Positions 46,641 through 56,472 of a stretch of DNA of 64,000 bases are shown here, piece after piece. Position numbers and translations under genes: made by a program. This DNA comes from Lewinellaceae bacterium (GTDB taxonomy: Bacteria > Bacteroidota > Bacteroidia > Chitinophagales > Saprospiraceae), in the NCBI GenBank assembly GCA_016713985.1, contig JADJOD010000004.1, positions 1 to 64,000 of the forward strand, read 5' to 3'. Below the pieces are notes generated by a model. That model had not been told where the DNA came from. It searched no databases and worked only from the letters and a program-made list of their open reading frames with translations. How positions within the stretch are numbered: the first letter of the stretch is position 1; each line of letters begins with the position of its first letter.

Positions 46641-47441
46641 ATGGCCCATCAATCCCTTACCCTGCTTTCTAACCCGGCCATATACCGGGAAAAAGAACGC
46701 CTTTACCTGAATGTGCGCAGCCGCGAGGGCCGGGTTTTGTCCGATGAGGCGGTCAAAAAATTGCCTTTTGTCCCGGATTCGAGCCCTTTTTTGCGGGAAT
46801 GGGCCTTGCGCCGGCGTTCGTTGGGCAGATTAGAACGTTACCTGACCCGCCGTTTTTCCGGCGCGCCGGCCCGTATACTTGATCTCGGCTGCGGCAACGG
46901 CTGGATGGCCAACCGGCTGGCAGGAAATCCCGACTGGAAAATCCTGGCGATGGATGTGAACGAAGCGGAACTGGCGCAGGGAGCACGGCTTTTCGGGCGA
47001 GAGAACCTGCAGTTTGTGTATGCCGACCTCCCGGGCCTCGTATCCCGGAATGATGTTCCGGGCGACGAACCCGAAATATCATTCCGGGATACATTTGATC
47101 TCATCGTGCTGGCCGCCTCCGTGCAGTATTTTCGCGACCTGGAGGAGTTGGTTTTTTCCTTAAAAAAATGCTTGAAACCCGCCGGCGAAATTCATATTAT
47201 CGACTCGCCATTTTACCGGAATGAAGTGGAAAAAGCCGCAGCCGCACTACGCAGCCGGGATTATTACGCCGGGCTCGGCGTACCGGAAATGGCGCAATAT
47301 TACCACCATCACCTTTGGCCGGATAGGAGGAATATGGGGGTGGAAAATTTAAACAACCGGCTGTTTATCAAGGTTTTGCAAAAAGCCGGATACTTGGCGC
47401 ATTTTCCCTGGCTGGTGCTGCGGGGTAGCGCGGATTTTTAA
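46641..47441 (+). CDS. Class I SAM-dependent methyltransferase with a palindromic in-frame insertion
   Basis: Encodes 266 residues from the ATG at 46641. The SAM-binding motif is RILDLGCGNGWMANRLAG, followed by the acidic end of strand 2 in ILAMDVNEAE and motif FDLIVLAASVQYFRDLEEL. The substrate is unknown; an AT-type small-molecule methyltransferase is likely. Between strands 3 and 4 the protein carries 17 residues (from VSRNDVPGDEPEISF) encoded exactly by a 51-bp palindromic element at 47041-47091, placed in a surface loop. The stop codon lies in another short palindrome (47430-47447). Confidence 0.85.
   Translation: MAHQSLTLLSNPAIYREKERLYLNVRSREGRVLSDEAVKKLPFVPDSSPFLREWALRRRSLGRLERYLTRRFSGAPARILDLGCGNGWMANRLAGNPDWKILAMDVNEAELAQGARLFGRENLQFVYADLPGLVSRNDVPGDEPEISFRDTFDLIVLAASVQYFRDLEELVFSLKKCLKPAGEIHIIDSPFYRNEVEKAAAALRSRDYYAGLGVPEMAQYYHHHLWPDRRNMGVENLNNRLFIKVLQKAGYLAHFPWLVLRGSADF
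47041..47091. repeat. 51-bp inverted-repeat element inside a coding gene
   Basis: Arms tatcccggaatgat (47041-47054) and atcattccgggata (47078-47091) are perfect 14-bp inverted repeats. The length, 51 bp, equals 17 codons, so the methyltransferase frame is kept. Confidence 0.85.
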
Positions 47442-47447
47442 ATCCGC
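47430..47447. repeat. Short palindrome gcggattt-tt-aaatccgc
   Basis: Perfect 8-bp arms around TT. It overlaps the methyltransferase stop codon. The same palindrome with a GC centre occurs at 62799-62816. Confidence 0.75.
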
Positions 47448-47487
47448 TGACCGATGAAAAAGTGGATTTTCACATCCCCACGCCCCA

Positions 47488-48366
47488 TCAGTCCAAATAT
47501 CTTTTGGTGATCCCGTCGTAAAAATCGATCCGCCTGTCGCGGAAAAACGGCCAGATCCGGCGCACGTCTTCGGTTCGTTGGGTATCGATATCGATGACGA
47601 CATTTTCCTCCCGGTCCGGGCTGCCCTGGTACAACACCTCTCCCTGGGGCCCCGCCACAAAACTCTGCCCCCAGAACTGAATTCCGCCGGTCACCCCGCT
47701 CCAGTCCGGTTCATGCCCCACCCGGTTGACGGTAACCACCGGCAGGCCGTTGGCCACGGCATGGCCGCGCTGGATGGTAAACCAGGCCCCGTGTTGCCGT
47801 TCTTTTTCCCCGGGCTCATCCGTGCTTTCCCAGCCGATGGCGGTCGGATAAATCAATATATCGGCGCCGGCGAGGGCCATCAGGCGGGCCGCTTCGGGGT
47901 ACCACTGGTCCCAGCACACCAGCACACCGAGGTTGCCGACAGAAGTTTTGATGGGTTGAAAGCCCAGGTCGCCGGGAGTAAAGTAAAATTTTTCGTAGTA
48001 CGCCGGGTCATCGGGAATGTGCATTTTGCGGTATTTCCCGGCGATGGATCCGTCTTTTTCAAACACGACGGCCGTATTGTGGTACAGACCCGGGGCGCGT
48101 TTTTCAAAAAGAGAGGTAACCAACACGACACCGTGTTTTTTCGCTGCGCCGGAAAAAATCTCCGTTTCGGATCCGGGGATCGGTTCGGCGAGGTCGAACA
48201 TCCGGGTATCTTCGGCCTGGCAGAAGTAAATTCCGCAATGAAGTTCCTGTAAAACAATAAGTTGTGCGCCCTGCGCGGCACAATCGGCGATACCAGCCAG
48301 TGATTTCCGGATATTCTGCTGCTTGTCATCAGAGCAGCTTTGCTGGACAAAGCCCGTTTTTAACAT
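47488..48366 (-). CDS. aguB: N-carbamoylputrescine amidase
   Basis: Encodes 292 residues, the normal length for this nitrilase-superfamily enzyme. The triad is Glu41 (VLQELHCGIYF), Lys114 (KYRKMHIPDD) and Cys151 (VLVCWDQWYPEAAR). The run DDPAYYEKFYFTPGDLGF and the C-terminal RRIDFYDGITKRYLD are typical of AguB. It hydrolyses N-carbamoylputrescine to putrescine, ammonia and CO2 in the cytoplasm, the step after agmatine deiminase. The partner gene aguA lies 1.3 kb upstream on the same strand, with a LacI-type regulator between them. Confidence 0.93.
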   Translation of the reverse strand: MLKTGFVQQSCSDDKQQNIRKSLAGIADCAAQGAQLIVLQELHCGIYFCQAEDTRMFDLAEPIPGSETEIFSGAAKKHGVVLVTSLFEKRAPGLYHNTAVVFEKDGSIAGKYRKMHIPDDPAYYEKFYFTPGDLGFQPIKTSVGNLGVLVCWDQWYPEAARLMALAGADILIYPTAIGWESTDEPGEKERQHGAWFTIQRGHAVANGLPVVTVNRVGHEPDWSGVTGGIQFWGQSFVAGPQGEVLYQGSPDREENVVIDIDTQRTEDVRRIWPFFRDRRIDFYDGITKRYLD

Positions 48367-48451
48367 GGTGTACCTGTTCGCTTGTTTTACGCTCCGGTGG
48401 AAAATGCCCTGCCCGCTTTACCTGCCGGGTTTTAATGATCCAACGGCGCCA

Positions 48452-49477
48452 TCACTCCCGCCTGCGGGTGGTTGCCAGTTCGATCAGCCGGGCTTTGACC
48501 ATTATTTTCTGCCCGCGGTAATCTTTGTTGACATATTGCCCCGATTCGATCAGATCGATCATTCGTTGGGCGGTCAATCGCCCTACCTCATAACCGTCGT
48601 GGTGAAGAAAAGTGACTTTGGGATGGAGGCAATAGGGCAAAAATCCGTCGCTGATGCAAATAACGGAACATTCTTCCGGAATTTTTTTGCCCGACGTGGC
48701 AATGGCCGGCAAGGCGCCGATAATGATTTCATCCGTCATTGCAAAAATACCATCGGGTGCGGAATCAAGTGCCATGAAGGTCCGGGCGCATTTTTCCGCA
48801 TCGTACGGATTGTCGGAAAAACAGATCAGATCGGCGTGTTGTTCGAGGTTAAAATCCTGGAGTGCCTGGCGAAAACCATCGAGCCGCAATTGGGTAATTC
48901 GCAGGTTGGGGTTGCCAAAGATACCTGCGATCCGGCGGCAGCCGGTTTCAATGAGGTGGCTGGCGGCAAGCCGTGCCGATTCAAAATCTTCCAGAACAAT
49001 CGAATCGTAGGGCAAACCGTCGAGAATCTTGTCGAACATTACCACGGGAGCGCCCACTTCTTCCAGCATGGCAAGGTGTTCGGAAGTCTGCGTATAACGC
49101 GAAAGGGCGAGCATGATACCGGCTACATCGTTTTCATAACAGATCTGTATGTTTTCCATTTCCCGTTCGAGGGATTCGTTGGAAGGCAGCATGATCAGGT
49201 TGTAGCCATGTTCGTGCAGCACATTTTGAATACCCCGGATCACGGAGGGGTAAAAAAACATGGTGACTTCGGGTACGATCAGGCCGACGAGCCGGCTGCT
49301 GCGCTGCCGCAAATAAACGGCCATGTGATTGGGCCGGTAATGCAACTGGTCTGCCAGTTGTTTGATTTCGTTGCGCAACGTCAGCCCGATATCCGGGTGA
49401 TCCTTCATGGCGCGTGATACGGTAGACGGGTTTACTCCCAACTGCCGGGCAATGTCTTTTATCGTAGTTCTCTTCAT
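48452..49477 (-). CDS. LacI-family transcriptional regulator
   Basis: Encodes 341 residues from the ATG at 49477 (MKRTTIKDIARQLGVNPSTV). The N-terminal HTH (residues 4-25, IKDIARQLGVNPSTVSRAMK) and hinge (YRPNHMAVYLRQRSSRLVGL) are standard. The periplasmic-binding-protein-like ligand domain follows (VIRGIQNVLHEHGYNLIMLP; DGIFAMTDEIIIGALPAIAT). It sits between aguA and aguB in the same orientation, 85 bp upstream of aguB. A LacI-type operator candidate lies at 49616-49627 in its own upstream region, suggesting autoregulation and possibly control of the agu genes. LacI regulators usually sense sugars; the ligand here is unknown. Confidence 0.92.
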   Translation of the reverse strand: MKRTTIKDIARQLGVNPSTVSRAMKDHPDIGLTLRNEIKQLADQLHYRPNHMAVYLRQRSSRLVGLIVPEVTMFFYPSVIRGIQNVLHEHGYNLIMLPSNESLEREMENIQICYENDVAGIMLALSRYTQTSEHLAMLEEVGAPVVMFDKILDGLPYDSIVLEDFESARLAASHLIETGCRRIAGIFGNPNLRITQLRLDGFRQALQDFNLEQHADLICFSDNPYDAEKCARTFMALDSAPDGIFAMTDEIIIGALPAIATSGKKIPEECSVICISDGFLPYCLHPKVTFLHHDGYEVGRLTAQRMIDLIESGQYVNKDYRGQKIMVKARLIELATTRRRE

Positions 49478-49615
49478 TCGGGGAGGCAAAAAGTTGCCTT
49501 TTTATCGGTTTTTTCAAAAAACACCATACATAATCCAAAAGGATGGCCTGGCAACAAACTCTTATTTCATTTTTAACAGGCTAAAGTTATCAACATTTAT
49601 GGAAAGTTACCAACA

Positions 49616-49627
49616 GCAATCGTTTGC
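49616..49627. promoter_or_regulatory. Candidate LacI-type operator (gcaatcgtttgc)
   Basis: The 12-mer is a palindrome at five of six paired positions with a central CG, the usual form of LacI/GalR operators. It lies 139 bp upstream of the lacI-family start codon, in the 233-bp gap after aguA. Low to moderate confidence; only one site is seen. Confidence 0.4.
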
Positions 49628-49710
49628 ACAACTGGTTGCGGGAAAAGCGAAGGTAAGCATTGGCTGCACCATGTAGGAGGAGAAATACTTTTATCCCGCC
49701 AAAAGCATGT

Positions 49711-50765
49711 TCATTGAAAATTCGGTACCGTATTTACGACGTCTGTCGGGTACTGCATCGTCACACAATGCAGGGATCCGTGTTGTAAAATCAACGGGCG
49801 ACAGTTGATCCCGATGACGACGTGGTCGGGGAAAATACCCGTGAACACCCGCAGTGCTTCCGCATCCTGGCGCACGCCGTACGTCGGTACAAGAACTGCG
49901 CCGTTGATCATCAAAAAGTTGGCATAAGTAGCAGGAAGCCTTTGTCCGGCATCATCAAAACACGCATCGGGCCAAGGCAGCGGAACGAGTTGGTAGGGTC
50001 TTCCGCCTGCGCCCGGAAGCCGGAAACTTTGTAATTCGGCTTCCATTTTTTGAAGCGCCTCATAATGTTCGTCATGCGGGTCGTCGCAACACACATAAGC
50101 GATGGTATCCGGGTTACAAAAACGGGCCAGGGTATCGATGTGGGAATCGGTGTCGTCGCCGGCCAGGTATCCGTGGTGCAGCCAAAGTACGCGACTGAGC
50201 CCCAAACAGGTTTTGAGGTAATCTTCTGTCTGATGCTGGTCGAGATGTGGATTCCGGTTGGGCGACAGCAGGCATTCGGTCGTGGTGAGCAGAGTGCCTT
50301 TGCCATCCGTTTCGAGCGCGCCGCCTTCAAGTACGATGCCGCCGTTTGCAAGAGGCGCGTTGAATACTCCCTGACGATGCAGGCTTCCCGTAATCAGGTT
50401 ATCCTTGTCGGCGGGAAATTTTAACCCCAGCCGTTGAATACAAAATCGAGGATCAGCGGATGATCGTTTTCAAAAACGGTAATTCCGCCGTGATCGCGCG
50501 CCCAGGTGTCGTTTGAATCACATTCGGCAAAAATCAGGTTTTTTTCAACGGCGTTTTTTAACAGGGCCCTGACTGCCGGGATGTCGCGACATACGATCAA
50601 TACTTTTTGAAAGCGGCTGATGGTTTCGGCAATTTGTACAAAACAAGGCAGCACCTCATCGAGTACATCGGCCCAATCGGTATTTTCGTGGGGGAAGGTG
50701 AGTTGCACCGCGCTTTGGGGTTCCCATTCGGCGGGCAGTCGTCGTTTGATGCTCAGATCGGGCAT
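49711..50765 (-). CDS. aguA: Agmatine deiminase (frame broken)
   Basis: Restored length is about 351 residues. Start at the ATG at 50765 (MPDLSIKRRLPAEWEPQSAV); an in-frame TTG at 50789 is the alternative. The frame as read ends after FVFNGWG. One extra base in the C4 run at 50425-50428 restores LKFPADKDNLITGSLHRQGV. Family motifs follow: NGGIVLEGGALETDGKGTLL, TTECLLSPNRNP, LHHGYLAGDDTDSHIDTLAR, and the catalytic Cys in HGSLHCVTMQYP. The NDTWARDHGG motif is upstream of the break. The enzyme converts agmatine to N-carbamoylputrescine, which AguB finishes. Cytoplasmic. Confidence 0.9.
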
Positions 50766-50923
50766 AGATGTTTGGAAATTGAAGCTCAAAGGTAGAGCAG
50801 CGGGAAATAAAATTTTATTCCAAAACCTTCAAACGGTGGCAATTATCGCGCAAACGGAGTATGTTTTGGCAATTCATAATTAAATTTTGAAATGATCAAA
50901 ATGTAAAAAATATGAAAAAAGAC

Positions 50924-50956
50924 TTTGCGGGTATTTCCGACGAATCACTACCTTAG
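50924..50956 (+). promoter_or_regulatory. Candidate promoter of the first SusCD operon
   Basis: TTTG at 50924-50927 and TACCTTAG at 50949-50956 (one mismatch to TAnnTTTG) are 21 bp apart, a plausible Bacteroidota promoter. The leader to the ATG at 51148 would be about 185 nt. The rest of the 382-bp gap shows no other feature. Confidence 0.5.
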
Positions 50957-51147
50957 CCGCGCTTTTAAGTCCACCACACACCACGACTTACCCATTACGA
51001 GCCTTCGCCTTACCGAATAAAATCCTGCTTTTCATGCCTGACATGACTTGTTTGCAGGCTAATCCGTAATGAAAGACCCAGATACCGCGAATGGCTTTCA
51101 CATTGTGTGGAATATATTCTTTTCACTAAAACTAAACTCATTATCGT

Positions 51148-54135
51148 ATGAAGTTTTTGCACACCTTTACCAAAGGCGGAATGTTGGCGGTACTACTACT
51201 GCTGCTCGGCAATTTCGCATTGGCGCAACGCACTGTGGTGGGTAAAGTCACCGACGCTGAAAACGGTGAAGCCCTTATCGGAGCTACAATCAGTGTCGTC
51301 GGCACCACTCGTGGCGCTGTTACCGACATTGACGGAAAATACTCCGTGGAAGTGCCCGCAGGCAGCACGCAGCTGCGTTTTGCTTACACCGGCTATGCTG
51401 AAGAAGTGGTCACATTAGGCGCTTCGAACGTAGTCGAACTCGCCATGAAACCGGGTTCCGTACTCGACGAAGTGGTGGTAGTAGGTTATGGTACCGTGAA
51501 ATCGAAAGAGGTTACCAGCGCTGTTGCTTCGCTGAAACCGAAAGATTTCAACAAGGGGAACATTTCCGATCCGGCCCAGTTGCTTCAGGGCAAGATCGCG
51601 GGTGTCACCATTTCCCGCCCCGGTAGCGACCCGAACGGTGAATTTACGATTCGTCTCCGCGGTTTGTCTTCACTTTCGTCCGGCGCTTCCCCGCTGATCG
51701 TTGTTGACGGCATTCCCGGCGTGAGCCTCAACCTGATCGATCCGAACGACATCGAATCGATCGACGTGTTGAAAGACGGTTCCGCCGCCGCTATTTACGG
51801 CACCCGTGCATCTGCGGGTGTGGTGTTGATCACCACGAAAAAAGGCGCTTCGGGCCGCACCACCGCCAACTACAACGGTTTTGTTGCATTCGACCAGGTA
51901 TCGCGCCGGTACAACACACTGGATGCCGCTACTTTTGTTGCCCTCGGCGGCAACGACCTTTCTCCGGAAGATCCTGCAGCCGGTACGGATACCGACTGGT
52001 TCGATCAGGTTACACAAACGGGAAAATCAAACGTACACAACCTGAGCATCGCAGGTGGAATGGGAAAAGGCAACTATCGCGTTTCGTTCAACTACCGCGA
52101 TATTAAAGGCATTTTGCTGGAAAGTGGTTTCAAACAATACAACGCCAGCCTGAGCTTCTCGCAGAAAGTCCTGAATGATCGCCTGACGATCGACGGCGGC
52201 CTGCTGATGACGTCGAGAAACCAGCAATTCGGTTTCCTCGACGCTTTCCGTTATGCCATCGTAGCCAACCCGACCGGAAAGGTTACCGATCCGGGCAACC
52301 CGGAATACACGAAGTACGGCGGTTATGTTGAAAAAGACCTGTTCGACTACTTAACCCGGTAGCCATCATCGAGCAGAACAACAACGCAGCAAAAGGCAAT
52401 CGCCTGATGGGCAACGTAAAAGCATCGTACACGGTTGTTCCCAACCTGGTTGCCAGCATCTCGCTGGCACAGGAGCGCGCCAACTTCGACTTCGGCGAAT
52501 ATTACAGCAAACAGAGCAAATGGCGCGGTATCGGCCGCAACGGCCTGGGTATTCAGAGCGCCAATTTCTTTGTCAGCAACCTGCTCGAAACAACGGCAGA
52601 ATACACGCTGAAATTCCAGGAAAGCAGCAACCTGAAGTTCCTGGGCGGTTATTCCTGGCAGCAGTTTGAATACAACGGCATACGTGCAGAAGCCGGTAAC
52701 ATCATTTCGAATGAGTTTACCAACGCCAACCTCGGCACGTTCCTCGATTTCAGCCGCGGTCTGGGCAGCGTATCCAGCTACAAAGGCCGCAACCGCCTGA
52801 TCGCTTTCTTCGGTCGCGCCAGCCTGAATATCAACGACACGTACTTCGCTTCCGTAGGTCTTCGCCGCGAGGGTTCTTCCCGCTTCGGCCCGGACAACCG
52901 CTGGGGTGTGTTCCCCTTTGCCAGCGCAGGCGCCAACTTAGAAAAGTTGCTGAACCTGAACAACGTAGAGCAATTGAAACTGCGTTTGGGTTATGGTGTT
53001 ACGGGTAACCAGCCCAACCAGAACTCGCTGTACCGCGAAGTATATTCGCATGGCGCTCTTTTCTACTACAACGGCAACTACGTACCGGAGCTTCGGCCCG
53101 ACCCAGAACGCAAACCCGGGTTTGAAATGGGAACAAAAAGGCGAATTCAACGTCGGCCTCGACTTCGCGCTGTTCAACTACAAACTGACCGGTTCGCTCG
53201 ACTACTACAACCGTCTGACGAAAGACCTGATCATTGCGCTGGCAGTACCCGTGCCGCCGAACTTTGCACCGCAGACGTTTGACAACGTGGCTTCCATCCG
53301 CAACAAAGGTTTTGAAGCCGTTGTGAATTACAACAACCTGATCGAGAAAGAAAACTTCACCTGGTCGCCCGGTATCGTATTTTCGAAATACTCCATCACC
53401 CTGGAAGATTTTGGTCGTGAGGACACGATCGCTATCGCAGGTGTTGGCGCTCCCGGTCAAAACGGTGTTTACTACACGATCGCTTACAACAACGCGCCAT
53501 TGGGTCAGTTGTGGGGCCCGGTTCGCACCGGCGTTGCCAGCGACGGTTCCATTTTGTACGAAGATATCGACGGCGACGGCACGGTTAATATCGAAGCATT
53601 CAACGCCGACCAGAAGAAAGTTGGCGACGGCGTGCCAGCATTTGAGCTTGGTTTGAACAACACCATCACTTTGGGCAATTTTGAGTTGAACTTCTTCCTG
53701 CGTGGCGTGTTCGGACATGACCTGGCCAACGAATACCGTGTTTTCTACGAAAACCTCGACCCGACGGCCGTAACCTGGAACAAAGTGGATACAAAATACT
53801 TCGACGAAAATGCAGTAGGTTCCAACCGCTTCAACAGCTACCACGTGGAAGACGCAACATTCCTGCGCCTCGACAACGCTTCGCTGGGCTACAATTTTAA
53901 ACTGCCTACCGACAGCTGGTTCACCAATGCACGTGTTTACCTGAGCGGCCAGAACCTGTTCACGATCACGGGTTACACCGGCGTTGATCCGGAACCACGC
54001 CTCGGCGACACGGGTGCATCCGACAACGGAGGCCGTTTCAGCACGGAACTCAACCCGCTGGCACCCGGCATCGACCGTCGCAGCACCTATTTCCTCGCCC
54101 GCACCGTTTCCGTGGGTGTTAACTTTGGTTTCTAA
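51148..54135 (+). CDS. SusC/RagA-family TonB-dependent outer-membrane receptor (two frame breaks)
   Basis: Restored length is 995 residues. A signal peptide (MLAVLLLLLGNFALAQ) is followed by a carboxypeptidase-regulatory-like domain (TVVGKVTDAENGEALIGATI), the TonB-box region (LDEVVVVGYGTVKSKEVTSA), the plug with FTIRLRGLSSLSSGASPLIV and ESIDVLKDGSAAAIYGTRAS, and a beta barrel ending SVGVNFGF. The breaks are at 52351-52352 (missing T; restores LFDYFNPVAIIEQNNN) and 53087-53088 (extra G; restores YVPSFGPTQNANPGLKW). The two cancel, keeping the total at 996 codons. It imports oligosaccharides or peptides with its SusD partner, 35 bp downstream. No glycoside hydrolase is adjacent, so the substrate is unknown. 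Confidence 0.93.
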
Positions 54136-54170
54136 GTTGCCTACTCAAACAATTCAAAAATATTACTGAT

Positions 54171-55721
54171 ATGAAAAAATTTCCCATACTTGGAAAATTG
54201 CTGCTGCCGGCTCTTTTCCTGTTAACGTTCAACAACTCCTGCACCAACCTGGACGAGCAGTTGTATGACACGGTAACGTCTGAAAACTTCCTCCGTACGG
54301 AAGAAGAGTTTATTGCTGCCCTCGGCGCGGCCTATACGGGCCTCTACGCGCTGGGCAACCACGGCGCTTACTTCTCCGTTCAGGAAACCTCTTCCGATGA
54401 AGCGATGATTCCGCAGCGCGGAGGCGACTGGGGCGACGGCGGCCAGTGGATCAATGCACACCGCCACGAGTTCAAGAAAACGGACGACAACATCAACAAC
54501 TCCTGGAACTTCCTGTACAGCGGTGTGAATACCTGCAACCGTTTGATCGCGCAGTTTACTTCGTTGAAAGACGGCGGCAATGTTGAACCCGCTTTGGCCG
54601 ATAAGTTTATCGCCGAGTTGCGTGTACTCCGCGCCATGTACTACTTCTGGCTGATGGATACTTTTGGCAACGTTCCGCTCGTAACACGTTTCGACGTTCC
54701 GGAAGGCTTCCAGCCCGCTACCGAACAGCGCAGCAAAATTTATGACTTCGTTGTGGCAGAATTGAATGAAGCCGTGCCGCTGCTGGACAAAAAGAACGAC
54801 GGTACCACTTACGGCCGTATGAACTTTTACGCCGGCAAAGCGCTCCAGGCCAAGGTATACCTGAATGCCGGCGTTTACACCGGTACGGCCAAATGGGCCG
54901 AATGTGCCGCTGCTTGTGACGAGATTATCGGTTCCGCACTGTTCTCGCTCGAGTCTACGTACCGCAACAACTTCATCACGAACAACTCTACCAGCAAAGA
55001 ATTTATCTTCGCAGTACCGTTCGACGAAGTTTTTGCAAAAGGTTTTAACCTGGCGCAAATGACCCTGCACTACGGTTCGCAAGCTACCTACAACCTTCAG
55101 GCTCAGCCGTGGAACGGCTGGTGCTCCTTGCAGGATTTTTATGAAATGCACGACGCCTCCGACGCCCGTAAAAACAACTTCATCCAGGGTCCGCAGTTCG
55201 CTTCCGACGGTGTAACGCCGATTCTCGACGCAGGTGCAGAGCCCAGCGATCCGGATGGCCCGCAGGTGAACTTTACGCCGGAAATCAACCAACACTTCCC
55301 GGGCGCTTTGCGTCAGGCGGGTGTACGTATCGGCAAATACGAGTTCAAAACAGGCGCAACGCCCGACCTCAGCAACGACATGCCGATTTTCCGTTATGCC
55401 GACGTATTGCTGATGAAAGCGGAAGCACTGTACCGCCAGAATGCTTCAAGTGCTGAAGCACTCACGCTGGTGAATACCGTTCGCAATCGCTCCTACGAAC
55501 CCGATTCTCCGCTGGCTGCGCTGAACGACCAGGATTTGCTTGCCGAACGCGGTCGCGAAATGTTCTACGAAGGCGTTCGCCGTCAGGACATGATTCGTTT
55601 CGGTGTATACGGCAATGCTACCGAGTTCGCTCCGGCTTCCGATCCGTGCAAAACGCTGTGGCCTATTCCGACGGCTCAGATCAACGTAAACCCGAACCTG
55701 GTACAGAATCCGTGCTATTGA
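54171..55721 (+). CDS. SusD/RagB-family surface lipoprotein
   Basis: Encodes 516 residues. The N-terminus MKKFPILGKLLLPALFLLTF with NNSC gives a lipoprotein signal. The SusD TPR-based scaffold is visible (FIAALGAAYTGLYALGNHGA, KFIAELRVLRAMYYFWLMDT, ALQAKVYLNAGVYTGTAKWA). It ends with the family C-terminus (ERGREMFYEGVRRQDMIRFG and LWPIPTAQINVNPNLVQNPC). It forms the lid of the SusC transporter on the cell surface and binds the substrate. A strong terminator follows. Confidence 0.94.
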   Translation: MKKFPILGKLLLPALFLLTFNNSCTNLDEQLYDTVTSENFLRTEEEFIAALGAAYTGLYALGNHGAYFSVQETSSDEAMIPQRGGDWGDGGQWINAHRHEFKKTDDNINNSWNFLYSGVNTCNRLIAQFTSLKDGGNVEPALADKFIAELRVLRAMYYFWLMDTFGNVPLVTRFDVPEGFQPATEQRSKIYDFVVAELNEAVPLLDKKNDGTTYGRMNFYAGKALQAKVYLNAGVYTGTAKWAECAAACDEIIGSALFSLESTYRNNFITNNSTSKEFIFAVPFDEVFAKGFNLAQMTLHYGSQATYNLQAQPWNGWCSLQDFYEMHDASDARKNNFIQGPQFASDGVTPILDAGAEPSDPDGPQVNFTPEINQHFPGALRQAGVRIGKYEFKTGATPDLSNDMPIFRYADVLLMKAEALYRQNASSAEALTLVNTVRNRSYEPDSPLAALNDQDLLAERGREMFYEGVRRQDMIRFGVYGNATEFAPASDPCKTLWPIPTAQINVNPNLVQNPCY

Positions 55722-55746
55722 TTCGCAATACGTTGCAATAATTTTG

Positions 55747-55783
55747 AGAGCAAGTGGCGCAAAACGCCACTTGCTCTTTTTCT
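55747..55783 (+). terminator. Rho-independent terminator of the first SusCD operon
   Basis: Perfect 13-bp stem agagcaagtggcg / cgccacttgctct with loop caaaa, followed directly by tttttct. It begins 26 bp after the susD stop. Confidence 0.92.
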
Positions 55784-55806
55784 TTGCATAAAAAATGCAA
55801 ATTATT

Positions 55807-56466
55807 ATGTCAAAAAAACTGCTCGTCTGTTTCTTTTTCATCCTTACTGCCATCAGCCTCATAATAGCTCAGCCTCGAAAAACGTACGATGGGCCAGCGG
55901 TCGGGTTGTCGTTAGGATACACGTTTGGAAAACCGTCGTTTGAAAATTTGTTTGACAGAGCAGAATCGTTCAAAAGTATGGAATACGGTATTTTCGGCCG
56001 TTTTCACGTTTTTGGAGTGCTTTTCGCCCAACCGGAGGTCAACTACTTCGAACGTCAGTTTGAAGGATACATCGGGCATGTTCCGAACACCAGCGGGAAG
56101 CCGGACATTTCCCAGAAACACAAACTTATCGATATTGGCCTCATTGCGCACGTGGCGTTCGGGGAAAAAATAATACGCCCCTTCCTTGATGGAGGCTTGT
56201 CAATTTCCTTTTTCAAAAGAGAAGAGATTACCACCATTTCACCGGTAAATGGTTTTGAAATGTTGCTTTTTAAAATCAATACCAACGATGCCAATTTGAT
56301 TTTTGGAGGAGGTGTCAAGGTCGGCCTGCCCGGCGACATCGATTTGGCACTGGGCGGCAGGTATTACCTCGCCATGAACAATCTCCGTTACCTGAATAAT
56401 AATTACGGCGGATTACTGAACCGTATTTACATACAATTAGCATTCGCCAAACGATTCAATACCTGA
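55807..56466 (+). CDS. Outer-membrane beta-barrel protein (porin-like)
   Basis: Encodes 219 residues from the ATG at 55807 (MSKKLLVCFFFILTAISLII), a signal peptide ending near AQP. The mature part alternates amphipathic strands (GPAVGLSLGYTFGKPSFENL, FGVLFAQPEVNYFERQFEGY, KLIDIGLIAHVAFGEKIIRP, IDLALGGRYYLAMNNLRYLN) and ends with an aromatic/charged C-terminus (IQLAFAKRF). This matches the outer-membrane beta-barrel families (PorT-like) of Bacteroidota. The cargo, if any, is unknown. It follows a terminator, so it has its own transcript, probably shared with the next lipoprotein gene 6 bp away. Confidence 0.8.
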   Translation: MSKKLLVCFFFILTAISLIIAQPRKTYDGPAVGLSLGYTFGKPSFENLFDRAESFKSMEYGIFGRFHVFGVLFAQPEVNYFERQFEGYIGHVPNTSGKPDISQKHKLIDIGLIAHVAFGEKIIRPFLDGGLSISFFKREEITTISPVNGFEMLLFKINTNDANLIFGGGVKVGLPGDIDLALGGRYYLAMNNLRYLNNNYGGLLNRIYIQLAFAKRFNT

Positions 56467-56472
56467 CTTTTC

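Noticed and set aside
49407..49676. Short plus-strand open frame upstream of the lacI-family gene
   Set aside because: It overlaps the 5' end of the regulator gene on the other strand and has no plausible start site or similarity.
52407..54135. Separate genes for the middle and end of the first SusC
   Set aside because: The pieces are consecutive parts of one receptor, align with the intact paralogue at 58405, and are joined by two single-base corrections.
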